Assembly: GCA_029060755.1 (NCBI GenBank) | Contig: JAIDTI010000008.1 | Location: 1-42,332 of the forward strand | DNA: 42,332 bases | Origin: Ruminococcus sp. | GTDB lineage: Bacteria; Bacillota; Clostridia; Oscillospirales; Ruminococcaceae | Direction: 5' to 3' | Shown here: positions 25,239 through 34,212 of the stretch, piece by piece | Position numbering within the stretch: the stretch's first letter is position 1 | Layout: the number at the start of each line of letters is the position of its first letter | Position numbers and translations under genes: made by a program | The notes under the pieces: generated by a model | What the model saw: the letters and a program-made list of their open reading frames with translations, nothing else | What the model was told of the DNA's origin: nothing | The model's database searches: none

Positions 25239-26303
25239 ATGGGTATAATTATAGCATTGCTTATATTTGGTCTTATTGTGACTGTTCATGAGTTCGGGCA
25301 TTTTATCTGTGCAAAACTCAGCGGAATAAGAGTTCTGGAATTTTCAATAGGAATGGGAATGAAAATTGTACAGAAACAAATCGGCGAAACAAAATACTCT
25401 CTGCGACTTCTGCCAGTCGGCGGATATTGTGCAATGGAGGGTGAGGACAGTTCGGGAGATGACCCACGAAGTTTCCGCAATGCAAAATTAGGGAAAAGAA
25501 TGATTGTTCTTGTTGCGGGTGCAGTCATGAACTTCATACTTGGCTTTATCATGGTTATTGTTATGACATCTATGTTTGATTCGATTCCTACAACGCAGAT
25601 ACAAGGTTTCAGCGGTATCAAAAATGACGACGGTTCAGTGACATACTATGCCGAAAGCTATAAAACAGGTCTGAAACATGATGATATTATTATTGAAATG
25701 GACGGCACGGCGATTTATAGTATTCTTGACCTTAACTATATGTTCGCAACTTCAAAGACAGACAAACACAATTTAGTTGTCAGACGTGACAGACAGAAGG
25801 TAATATTAAATGATGTAGTTTTTCATGATGAACAGTCAGGCAGTACCATTGATTTCGGACTTGTCACAAAAGAAAAAACAGTTCCAAGAGTTATAAACTG
25901 TTCAGGCGATATATTTAAGTCAATGGGTCATATTGTAGGAATGTCGCTCAAACAGATGATTACAGGAAAACTAAGCAAAGACGAGATGTCAGGACCTGTC
26001 GGGGTTGTTACTGCTATAAATGAATCAACTCAACAGGCTGAAAGTACAGAAGATGCAGTTTTCAATCTTGTGTATATGACTGCACTTATTACCATAAATC
26101 TTGGTATCTTCAACTTGCTCCCGATTCCTGGACTTGACGGCGGACGATTGATTTTCTGTTTTATCGAACTTATCAGACGTAAACCCGTAAAGCCGGAGCA
26201 TGAGGGATATGTTCATCTTGCCGGAATGGTGCTTTGGTTTGGCATAATGATTTTTGCAACCTATAATGATATAGTCCGACTTATAGAGCAGGCAAGAAGT
26301 TAG
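25239..26303 (+). CDS. rseP: RseP/RasP-type site-2 intramembrane metalloprotease
   Basis: A 354-residue membrane protease that cuts substrates within the membrane, such as anti-sigma factors and signal peptide remnants. The zinc motif H17-E-F-G-H21 is in the first transmembrane helix, and the third ligand is in NLLPIPGLDGGRL near residue 296. A PDZ domain is seen between about residues 110 and 200, and the helices match the family layout. The gene follows dxr by 13 bases, as in most Firmicutes. The stop codon is TAG. Confidence 0.95.
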   Translation: MGIIIALLIFGLIVTVHEFGHFICAKLSGIRVLEFSIGMGMKIVQKQIGETKYSLRLLPVGGYCAMEGEDSSGDDPRSFRNAKLGKRMIVLVAGAVMNFILGFIMVIVMTSMFDSIPTTQIQGFSGIKNDDGSVTYYAESYKTGLKHDDIIIEMDGTAIYSILDLNYMFATSKTDKHNLVVRRDRQKVILNDVVFHDEQSGSTIDFGLVTKEKTVPRVINCSGDIFKSMGHIVGMSLKQMITGKLSKDEMSGPVGVVTAINESTQQAESTEDAVFNLVYMTALITINLGIFNLLPIPGLDGGRLIFCFIELIRRKPVKPEHEGYVHLAGMVLWFGIMIFATYNDIVRLIEQARS

Positions 26304-26322
26304 TCAGTTTAAGGTGATAACT

Positions 26323-26919
26323 ATGAAAAAATTTTTTAGTATTTTTCTAACAATAATTTTTTTATCAACATTTACATCATGTGAAAAAGCTGACGTTTTT
26401 TTGAAAACAATTGATAATTTCTGTGGGATTATGAATGAAGTTTCTGCTGAGCAGCAGAAATTTCAGCCTGAAAGTTATACTTTGGAAAATAACCTTAATG
26501 AATCATATACCATTGAATATACAGAAGTAATTGGATTTCCTGATAATAGTGTAAAAATTGAAATTTACTGTTCAGGAGAAAAAATAGCGTATTATAATCC
26601 TTGTGATTACAAGAATTTTGATAAAAATAAGCCGACAAGCCTGCTGTTTCTGTGTGAAAATGATAAGAATAGTCTTTACTATGTTGGCTGTGATACTGGA
26701 GATTATATTTTTATCTGTGGCAATAATCATTTCAATCTGAATTATGATAATATTATTATTAATAAAGATATTGTAAATGATAAAGAAAGCGTACACAGAG
26801 ATATTTATCTTGAATTATCCGAAATGTTAAATCATGTTGAACTTTCTGAACTGAAAGAAAAGTTTGAAAAATGCGGTTATAATTACGATAATATAGTTAA
26901 TCTGTACAATTTATCTTGA
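26323..26919 (+). CDS. Small putative lipoprotein of unknown function
   Basis: A 198-residue protein starting at ATG 26323 (AAGGTG ahead). The N-terminus is a signal peptide (MKKFFSIFLTIIFLSTFTSC) ending in a lipobox-like FTSC with the lipidated cysteine at residue 20. The mature part is rich in Asn, Asp, Glu and aromatic residues, with no known motif. It sits between rseP and ispG, which are usually adjacent in related genomes, and its composition is even more AT-rich than its neighbours, suggesting a lineage-specific insertion. Function unknown. Confidence 0.7.
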   Translation: MKKFFSIFLTIIFLSTFTSCEKADVFLKTIDNFCGIMNEVSAEQQKFQPESYTLENNLNESYTIEYTEVIGFPDNSVKIEIYCSGEKIAYYNPCDYKNFDKNKPTSLLFLCENDKNSLYYVGCDTGDYIFICGNNHFNLNYDNIIINKDIVNDKESVHRDIYLELSEMLNHVELSELKEKFEKCGYNYDNIVNLYNLS

Positions 26920-26946
26920 TAATAAAAATATATGGAGTGATAATAA

Positions 26947-27984
26947 ATGAGAGAAGTAAAAACTGTAAAAGTCGGGGATTGTATTCTTGACGGAAAACAT
27001 ATATATATACAGTCCATGCTCAATGCACGTTCGGACGATATTGAAGGAAATGTGAAACAGGCTGTTGAACTTGAAAAAGCTGGCTGTGAGATTATCCGTG
27101 TAGCTGTTCCTGATATGGAGGCAGTCCGTCTTATTCCTGCAATAAAAGATGCCGTGAAAATTCCGCTTGTTGCCGATATTCATTTTGATTATCGTCTTGC
27201 TGTTGAATCAGCATCGGCAGGAGTTGACAAAATACGCATAAATCCCGGAAATATAGGCGATATGGACAGAGTAAAAGCTGTTGTTGATGCCTGCCGTGCA
27301 AGAAGTCTTCCTATAAGAATAGGTGTAAATTCAGGTTCACTTGAAAAGGAACTTCTTGCAAAATATGGCTCACCAACTCCCGAAGCACTTGTTGAAAGTG
27401 CAATGAATCACGCAAAACTGCTTGAAAAGTTTGATTTTGATGATATTGTCATATCAATAAAATCATCTGATGTAAATAAAATGATAGCATCATACAGACT
27501 TGCTGCTGAAAAGTGCAATTATCCGCTGCATCTTGGAGTGACAGAAGCAGGCACGGAGCGTATGGGACTTATCAAATCTGCTGTCGGAATCGGCTCACTT
27601 CTTTATGACGGTATCGGCGAAACTATCCGTGTATCGCTTACTGATGAGCCTGTAAAGGAAATTTCCGCAGCTATAGATATTCTAAAATGTATCGGCAAAA
27701 GAAAAGGTGTAAAAATAGTATCATGTCCCACTTGCGGACGTACAAGAATTGACCTTATCGGAACAGCTAAAAAAGTAGAGGAAGCTTTGAAAAATTCAGA
27801 CAAGGATATAACTGTTGCTGTAATGGGCTGTATTGTAAACGGACCTGGAGAGGCAAGAGAAGCTGATATAGGAATTGCAGGCGGAAACGGTTGTGCAGTT
27901 ATATTCAGAAAAGACGGTTTACAGCGTAAAATAGATGAAAAGGATATTATAAAAGAACTTTTAGCGGAGGTTGAAAAGCTGTAA
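26947..27984 (+). CDS. ispG: 4-hydroxy-3-methylbut-2-en-1-yl diphosphate synthase
   Basis: A 345-residue iron-sulfur enzyme of the MEP pathway, making HMBPP from methylerythritol cyclodiphosphate. The N-terminal TIM-barrel part (RSDDIEGNVKQAVELEKAGC, GGITEAG-type loops) and the C-terminal cluster domain are both present. The three cluster cysteines are C260 and C263 (CPTCGRT) and C295 (GCIVNGPGEA). The length matches the short bacterial form. GGAGTG precedes ATG 26947. The stop overlaps polC by one base. Confidence 0.97.
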   Translation: MREVKTVKVGDCILDGKHIYIQSMLNARSDDIEGNVKQAVELEKAGCEIIRVAVPDMEAVRLIPAIKDAVKIPLVADIHFDYRLAVESASAGVDKIRINPGNIGDMDRVKAVVDACRARSLPIRIGVNSGSLEKELLAKYGSPTPEALVESAMNHAKLLEKFDFDDIVISIKSSDVNKMIASYRLAAEKCNYPLHLGVTEAGTERMGLIKSAVGIGSLLYDGIGETIRVSLTDEPVKEISAAIDILKCIGKRKGVKIVSCPTCGRTRIDLIGTAKKVEEALKNSDKDITVAVMGCIVNGPGEAREADIGIAGGNGCAVIFRKDGLQRKIDEKDIIKELLAEVEKL

Positions 27985-30900
27985 TGCAGGTTAATTTATC
28001 AGAATTTCTGAAAGAATACTGTTCAGATATTCCCGAATCTATGCGGAACGGCAGTTTGTTTAAGATTACGTATTCCGAAAATTTCAGAAAATTTTCTTTG
28101 TATGTTCATTTTGACAATATTATAAAAGCAACTGATATAATCAACACCGAAAAAACTTTAGCAGATTCTATAAATGCTGAAAATATCAGGATAAAGCCAC
28201 GATATGACAAAAGTATTTTTTCGACTGAATCTGTTCCCGATTTATTGCAGTTTCTTAAAAGATATGTACCGCTTGTAAATGGTTTTCTTGATGATGCGGA
28301 TTTCAGCATAAACGGCGAAGTTATCAATATAACGCTGAAACATGGTGGACTTGATATGCTGAAAAAGTGCAGGTTTGCAACCAGATTTTCACAGCTTATA
28401 TATAGTCAGTTCGGAATGAAAATGGCAGTAAATCTTATTGGCGGAGAAACAATGAGCAATGAGGATTACGACAAACTAACACAGAAAATAATTGAGTCAA
28501 TGCCTGTTGATATAACTCCACCACCTAAAACTGATGAAAATGCACAGAATGAAAAAGAAACAGCCATTGCATCAATAAAATCTCAAGAGATTGACATTTC
28601 TTTTCTTGATAAAGATTTTGATAAAGAATCAGCAGAACTTATTTTCGGCAAACCGATTCACAAAACTACTGAAGCAATTGCAGAAGCATTGCAGAAAGAG
28701 AACGAAATTATTACAGTTGTAGGAGATATTTTTGTAGTTGAAGTAAAAGAACTGAAATCGGATAAAACAGTTGTAACATACAGTATCACTGATAACAGCG
28801 GTTCTGTAATGGTGAAAATTTTTGCTAAAACTGCTGATACTGCAACAATTGAAAAACTTACATTAAAAAAAGGTACGACAATTCTTGTATCTGGAAAAAT
28901 AAACTATGATAACTATGCACATGATTTCTGTATAAATTTTCCGTCCATTGTAAAAGTAAAGAGAATACCAAAAATGGATAATGCTCCGAAAAAGAGGGTT
29001 GAACTGCACTGCCACACCAATATGTCTGCTATGGACGCTGTAACCGACCCCGTGACGCTGATAAAACGTGCGGCATCATGGGGGCATCAGGCTATGGCTA
29101 TTACAGACCATGGTTGTGTACAGGCTTTTCCTGACTGTATGTATAATATGCCTGATAATTTTAAGGTGATATATGGTTGTGAAGCGTATGTTGTCAATGA
29201 TATTGACAGAAAAATGATTCTTAAAAAGCCTGATTCAAGAACATTCAATGATGAAGTGATTGTTTTTGACGTTGAAACAACAGGATTAAGCTTTAAAAAT
29301 GACAGACTTACAAATATTGCAGGTGTAAAAGTCCGAAATATGCAGATTGTAGATGATATTAACATCTATGTGAATCCTGAAAAGCATATTCCCGAAAAAA
29401 TAACAGAACTTACAGGAATCAATGATGAAATGGTAAAAGATGCTCCGAAAGAAGCAGAGGCACTTAAACAGTTTATGGAGTTCTGCGGAGAAAATCCAGT
29501 ACTTGTCGCACATAATGCTGATTTTGATACTACAATGATTAATGAGGTATGCAGACGAAATAACATAGAGTTCAACTATAATTATATTGATACACTGATA
29601 ATCTGTCAGTCTATGTTTCCGGATTCAAAACATAAACTGAATAATATTGCAAAACTTCTGAAACTTGGTAATTTTAATCATCACAGAGCAGATGAAGATG
29701 CACTTATTCTTGCAAAAATTTACATAGAACTGCTGAATCGTTTGAGTATAAGCAAAAACTACAGCAGACTGGAACAGCTGAACGGACTTATTGATGACAT
29801 TGAAGTCAAAAAGCTGAAATCATATCATCAGATTATACTTGTGCGGAATCAGGCAGGAATGAAAAATCTGTATAAGCTTGTATCAATAAGCAACCTTAAC
29901 TACTTTTACAAAAAGCCCTTGATACCGAAATCCGTTCTTGAACAGCACAGAGAGGGTCTTATTTTCGGAAGTGCCTGTGAAGCAGGCGAACTTTTTAAGG
30001 CTATGATTGAAAAGAAATCCGAAAGTAAAATTGAAGAACTTGCAAAATTTTATGATTATCTTGAAATTCAGCCGATTTGCAACAATGAATTTATGATTCG
30101 TGACGGTACAGCAGAAAACATTGAGGAGTTGCAGGACTATAACAAGCGTATTATTGCATTAGGCGAAAAGCTGAATATTCCTGTATGTGCAACCTGTGAT
30201 GTTCATTTCATTGACCCGAAAGATGCAGTCTACAGAAAGATTATTCTTTCAGGTATGGGATTCAAAGATACCGAAAATCAGGCATCACTCTATTTCAGAA
30301 CGACAGAAGAAATGCTGAAAGAATTTGAATATCTTGGCAAGGAAAAGGCAGAAGAAGTTGTTATCACAAATACAAACTTAATTGCAGATATGATTGAAGT
30401 GGTGCGACCGATTCCAAAGGGAACTTTTACTCCGAATATTGAAGGTGCAGAAGACGAACTTATCAAAATCACGCATGACAAGTCTTATGAAATATATGGA
30501 AATCCGCTTCCTGAAATTGTCGAAAAACGTCTTGACCGTGAGTTGTCATCTATCATCAAGCACGGTTTTGCAGTACTTTACATAATTGCACAGAAACTTG
30601 TGTGGAAATCGGTTGAAAATGGTTATCTTGTCGGCTCTCGTGGCTCTGTCGGCTCATCATTTGTTGCATCAATGGCGGGAATATCAGAAGTTAATCCATT
30701 ACCGCCACATTATGTATGCCCGAAATGCAAATATAGCGAATTTATCATGGACGGCTCTTTTGGTTCGGGATTTGATTTGCCTGAGAAAAAGTGTCCTGAG
30801 TGTAATGCTGATATGATTCGGGAGGGTCATGACATTCCTTTTGAAACTTTTCTTGGATTTGACGGCGACAAAGCTCCTGATATAGACCTTAATTTTTCAA

Positions 30901-32306
30901 ATGAATATCAGAAAAAGGCTCATAGATATACAGAGGAACTTTTCGGAAAAGCAAACGTTTTCAAGGCAGGTACTATTTCAGCTCTTGCGGAAAAAACTGC
31001 ACTCGGCTATGTAAAGAGTTACTGTGAGAAAATGGGATTATCATACAACAACTGCGAAATGACAAGGCTTTCAGTCGGTTGTACAGGCGTAAAGAAAACA
31101 ACAGGTCAGCACCCCGGTGGTATGGTTGTTGTGCCGTCGGATTATGATGTATACGACTTTACACCTGTTCAGCACCCTGCTGATTCTGATGAGGCAGATA
31201 TTATCACAACTCACTTTGATTTCAATTCCATGCATGATACAATACTTAAACTTGATGAACTTGGTCACGATGTTCCGACTTTATACAAGCATCTTGAAGA
31301 TTTGACAGGCTTGAAAATAAAGGATATTCCTTCGGCTGACCCTGAAGTATTGAAGATGTGTACCGACTGTTCGATACTCGGAGTAACGGAGGAAGATATA
31401 GACTGCAAAACAGGAAGTCTCGGTATACCTGAAATGGGTACGAAAATTACAATAGGTATGCTCCTTGATGCAAAACCTGCTACATTCAATGATTTTCTTC
31501 AGTTTTCGGGACTTTCTCACGGTACGGACGTATGGGCAGGCAATGCAAAGGATTTGATTGACAACGGAATCTGTACGATTTCAGAAGTTATTGGAACTCG
31601 TGACAGCATTATGACTTATCTGCTGTATAAAGGTGTTGAATCGCATATGGCTTTTCAGATTATGGAGTGGACAAGAAAAGGCAAAGCCCCGAAACAGTTT
31701 ACAACTCAAATTATTGAGATGCTGAAAAATCATGATGTTCCCGACTGGTATATTGAAAGCTGTCTGAAAATCAAATATATGTTTCCTAAAGCTCATGCAG
31801 CAGCATATATAATGGCAGCAATGAAACTGGGCTGGTTTAAGCTTTACAGACCGCTTGAATATTATTCAACTTTTTTCACTGTGCGTGGTGAAGATTTTGA
31901 TGCTGAAATTGCAGTAAAGGGCAAAGAAGCTGTCCGACAGAAAATAAGTAACCTTAAAGCAATGGGCAAAAACATAACAAAAAAAGAAAGCGGATTATAT
32001 GAAATTCTTCTTATAGTAAATGAAATGCTTTCAAGAAATATTGAATTTCTGCCGATAAATATTTTCAAATCTCATGTTACTGATTATGTTATTGAGGACG
32101 GAAAATTAAGAATACCATTTTCCGCAATGCCGGGTGTTGGTGAATCAGCAATAGAAAGGATATATAATGCCGTTAAAAGTAATGAATTTCTTTCAATAGA
32201 AGAATTTCAGAAACAGAGTGGTTTATCAAAAACCACAATTGAAATGTTGAAAACCATAGGTGCTTTTGGTGATTTGCCCGAATCTACACAAATGTCATTC
32301 TTTTAA
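27984..32306 (+). CDS. polC: DNA polymerase III alpha subunit, PolC type
   Basis: A 1440-residue replicative polymerase of low-GC Gram-positive bacteria. In order: an N-terminal domain (1-230), an OB-fold domain (about 235-335), a PHP domain (H342-C-H344) split by a DEDD 3'-5' exonuclease (D429-V-E431, later HNADFD and HRADED), and the polymerase core with a four-cysteine zinc finger (C912, C915, C937, C940) and the catalytic pair D966-I-D968. Helix-hairpin-helix and C-terminal regions complete it. All catalytic residues expected for polymerase and proofreading are visible. It overlaps the ispG stop by one base, the common dxr-rseP-ispG-polC order. Confidence 0.97.
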   Translation: MQVNLSEFLKEYCSDIPESMRNGSLFKITYSENFRKFSLYVHFDNIIKATDIINTEKTLADSINAENIRIKPRYDKSIFSTESVPDLLQFLKRYVPLVNGFLDDADFSINGEVINITLKHGGLDMLKKCRFATRFSQLIYSQFGMKMAVNLIGGETMSNEDYDKLTQKIIESMPVDITPPPKTDENAQNEKETAIASIKSQEIDISFLDKDFDKESAELIFGKPIHKTTEAIAEALQKENEIITVVGDIFVVEVKELKSDKTVVTYSITDNSGSVMVKIFAKTADTATIEKLTLKKGTTILVSGKINYDNYAHDFCINFPSIVKVKRIPKMDNAPKKRVELHCHTNMSAMDAVTDPVTLIKRAASWGHQAMAITDHGCVQAFPDCMYNMPDNFKVIYGCEAYVVNDIDRKMILKKPDSRTFNDEVIVFDVETTGLSFKNDRLTNIAGVKVRNMQIVDDINIYVNPEKHIPEKITELTGINDEMVKDAPKEAEALKQFMEFCGENPVLVAHNADFDTTMINEVCRRNNIEFNYNYIDTLIICQSMFPDSKHKLNNIAKLLKLGNFNHHRADEDALILAKIYIELLNRLSISKNYSRLEQLNGLIDDIEVKKLKSYHQIILVRNQAGMKNLYKLVSISNLNYFYKKPLIPKSVLEQHREGLIFGSACEAGELFKAMIEKKSESKIEELAKFYDYLEIQPICNNEFMIRDGTAENIEELQDYNKRIIALGEKLNIPVCATCDVHFIDPKDAVYRKIILSGMGFKDTENQASLYFRTTEEMLKEFEYLGKEKAEEVVITNTNLIADMIEVVRPIPKGTFTPNIEGAEDELIKITHDKSYEIYGNPLPEIVEKRLDRELSSIIKHGFAVLYIIAQKLVWKSVENGYLVGSRGSVGSSFVASMAGISEVNPLPPHYVCPKCKYSEFIMDGSFGSGFDLPEKKCPECNADMIREGHDIPFETFLGFDGDKAPDIDLNFSNEYQKKAHRYTEELFGKANVFKAGTISALAEKTALGYVKSYCEKMGLSYNNCEMTRLSVGCTGVKKTTGQHPGGMVVVPSDYDVYDFTPVQHPADSDEADIITTHFDFNSMHDTILKLDELGHDVPTLYKHLEDLTGLKIKDIPSADPEVLKMCTDCSILGVTEEDIDCKTGSLGIPEMGTKITIGMLLDAKPATFNDFLQFSGLSHGTDVWAGNAKDLIDNGICTISEVIGTRDSIMTYLLYKGVESHMAFQIMEWTRKGKAPKQFTTQIIEMLKNHDVPDWYIESCLKIKYMFPKAHAAAYIMAAMKLGWFKLYRPLEYYSTFFTVRGEDFDAEIAVKGKEAVRQKISNLKAMGKNITKKESGLYEILLIVNEMLSRNIEFLPINIFKSHVTDYVIEDGKLRIPFSAMPGVGESAIERIYNAVKSNEFLSIEEFQKQSGLSKTTIEMLKTIGAFGDLPESTQMSFF

Positions 32307-32307
32307 C

Positions 32308-32336
32308 TTGACTTTATCACATTATTATGTTATCAT
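32308..32336 (+). promoter_or_regulatory. Promoter of the histidine operon
   Basis: TTGACT at 32308-32313 and TATCAT at 32331-32336 with a 17-base spacer and a TGT extension before the -10. It directly follows the polC stop and precedes the operator-like palindrome at 32349-32364. Confidence 0.75.
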
Positions 32337-32348
32337 ATTACCATGTTA

Positions 32349-32364
32349 GCACACTAAAGTGTGC
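32349..32364 (+). promoter_or_regulatory. Palindromic operator-like site of the his operon
   Basis: GCACACT at 32349-32355 and AGTGTGC at 32358-32364 form a perfect palindrome with two central bases. It lies about 6 to 21 bases after the predicted transcription start, where a bound repressor would block transcription. Firmicute his operons are often controlled by the TrpR-family repressor HisR (YerC); assignment to it is inference. There is no T-box or leader-peptide structure in the 82-base gap. Confidence 0.55.
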
Positions 32365-32388
32365 GTTAATAAGATAAAGGAGGCTACT

Positions 32389-33588
32389 ATGAAAAATTAT
32401 GAGTTAATCACTCCTGAAGGTACTAAGGATTTGCTTTTCGGTGAGTGTATTGTAAGACGAAAAATAGAAAATGAACTTCTTAACCTTTTCAAAAGCAGAG
32501 GTTACAGCGAAATTATCACAACAGGACTTGAATTTTTTGATGTATTTAATCAGAAATCACGCTATTTTCCGCAGGAAACGCTGTACAAAATGACTGACAG
32601 CAAAGGCAGGCTTGTTGTTATGCGTCCTGATTCGACAATGCCTATAGCAAGAGTTATTGCAACACGTCTCCGTGATGCTGTACTGCCGTTGAAATTATGC
32701 TATAATCAGACTGTTTACAGAAATGAATCTGCATTAAAGGGCAGAAGTGATGAAATTGTACAGGCAGGAATTGAACTTATCGGCTCGCAGATGAAAATTG
32801 CAGACCTTGAAGTTATTTCAACTGCTGTTGATTCTCTCAATGCTTTTGGCATGGAATTTTCACTTGAAATCGGTCATATAGGTGTGTTCAAGGCTCTTGT
32901 TGACAGATTAGAGGCTGACGACAAGGACAAGGACTATATCCGTAAGCTTATTGAAAACAAAAATTTCCCTGCACTTAATGATTTTCTTGACACATTCGGC
33001 AACAACCCTATAACATCAGCACTTAAAAAACTTCCTGCACTTTTTGGCGGTGAAGAAGTTTTTGAAAAGGCAGAAGAAATTATTCCTGACGAAAATGTCA
33101 AGCGTATTCTTGATGAACTTCGTGATATTTATGTTTCTGTTGCTGATTTATGCGGAAATGACGGCAATATTACTGTTGATTTAGGTCTTGTAAATAAAAC
33201 TGACTATTATACGGGTCTTATTATAAAAGGCTATCTCAAGGGACACGGTGAGGAAGTTATTTCAGGCGGTCGATATGATAAGCTTATTGCAGAGTTCGGA
33301 TATGATGTGCCAGCTGTAGGATTTGCAGTAAATGTTGATGCTATTTCAAAAGTTGTGGAGAAAAGCGGAATCCTGCCAACTTTAAGCGGTGCAGATGCAA
33401 TTGTCTTTGCGGAGGAAGGCTATGAAGTGCTTGCAATAAAGAAAGCAAAGGAACTTCGTGAACAGGGTTTTATTGTTGAAAACGCACTTTTTGATGATAT
33501 TGAGTCCGTCCGTGAATATGCAAAAGAAAGAAAAATTGCAAGAGTTGTTGTAATTGACAGCGATGAGGAGGGCGAAATATATGAATAA
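32389..33588 (+). CDS. hisZ: ATP phosphoribosyltransferase regulatory subunit
   Basis: A 399-residue HisRS-like protein that activates short-form HisG and carries histidine feedback control. The start at ATG 32389 follows AAAGGAGG; an in-frame GTG at 32359 is inside the operator. Class II synthetase-type motifs are recognisable (LYKMTDSKGRLVVMRPDSTMPIARV, and RYDKLIAEFG in the C-terminal part), but there is no anticodon-binding domain, and a tRNA synthetase of this kind would be longer. It is first in the his operon and precedes the short HisG, the expected pairing. Confidence 0.93.
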   Translation: MKNYELITPEGTKDLLFGECIVRRKIENELLNLFKSRGYSEIITTGLEFFDVFNQKSRYFPQETLYKMTDSKGRLVVMRPDSTMPIARVIATRLRDAVLPLKLCYNQTVYRNESALKGRSDEIVQAGIELIGSQMKIADLEVISTAVDSLNAFGMEFSLEIGHIGVFKALVDRLEADDKDKDYIRKLIENKNFPALNDFLDTFGNNPITSALKKLPALFGGEEVFEKAEEIIPDENVKRILDELRDIYVSVADLCGNDGNITVDLGLVNKTDYYTGLIIKGYLKGHGEEVISGGRYDKLIAEFGYDVPAVGFAVNVDAISKVVEKSGILPTLSGADAIVFAEEGYEVLAIKKAKELREQGFIVENALFDDIESVREYAKERKIARVVVIDSDEEGEIYE

Positions 33589-34210
33589 ACCGATAAGAAT
33601 TGCACTTACAAAGGGCAGACTTGAAAAAGATACTGTTGCTTTACTTGAAAAGCTTGGTTTTAACTGCACAGCCGTTCACGAAAAGGGCAGAAAGCTTATA
33701 CTTCCTGTTCCTGATGCAAATATGGAAGTTGTACTTGCAAAGGCTAATGACGTTATAACATACGTTGAACATGGCGTATGCGATATGGGCGTTGTCGGAA
33801 AAGATACTATCATGGAAATGAAAGGCAAATTCTTTGAACTTGTTGACCTTGGTTTCGGCAAGTGCAGATTTGCCCTTGCAACTAAAAAAGGCTATGACTT
33901 CTACAGAGGATACGGAGTAAAGACAATTGCGACAAAATATCCGAATGTTGCAAGAAGTTTCTTTGAGAAAAAAGGCATGGACACTGAAATTATCAAAATA
34001 GAGGGTTCTGTTGAACTTGCTCCGCTTCTCAATCTTGCTGACGGTATCGTTGACATTGTTGAGACCGGTACAACCCTCAAAGAAAACGGATTGGAAGTTA
34101 TTGAAGATGTCGCACCTGTTTCAGCAAGACTTATTGTTAATACTGTAAGTCTGAAAATGCGTCACGCTGAAATTGAAAGACTTATTACACTTATAGAGGA
34201 GAATGTTTGA
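33581..34210 (+). CDS. hisG: ATP phosphoribosyltransferase, short form
   Basis: A 209-residue catalytic subunit for the first step of histidine synthesis, joining ATP and PRPP. The N-terminus IRIALTKGRLEKDT and the PRPP-binding signature around DIVETGTTLKENGLE are clear. It lacks the C-terminal regulatory domain of long HisG, so it depends on HisZ. ATG 33581 follows GAGGAGGG and overlaps the hisZ stop by eight bases; a longer start at 33554 would lie before the ribosome binding site. Confidence 0.96.
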   Translation: MNKPIRIALTKGRLEKDTVALLEKLGFNCTAVHEKGRKLILPVPDANMEVVLAKANDVITYVEHGVCDMGVVGKDTIMEMKGKFFELVDLGFGKCRFALATKKGYDFYRGYGVKTIATKYPNVARSFFEKKGMDTEIIKIEGSVELAPLLNLADGIVDIVETGTTLKENGLEVIEDVAPVSARLIVNTVSLKMRHAEIERLITLIEENV

Positions 34211-34212
34211 AG

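Noticed and set aside
32389..33588. Histidyl-tRNA synthetase
   Set aside because: The HisRS-like protein lacks the anticodon-binding domain and is followed by a short HisG, the standard HisZ-HisG arrangement.
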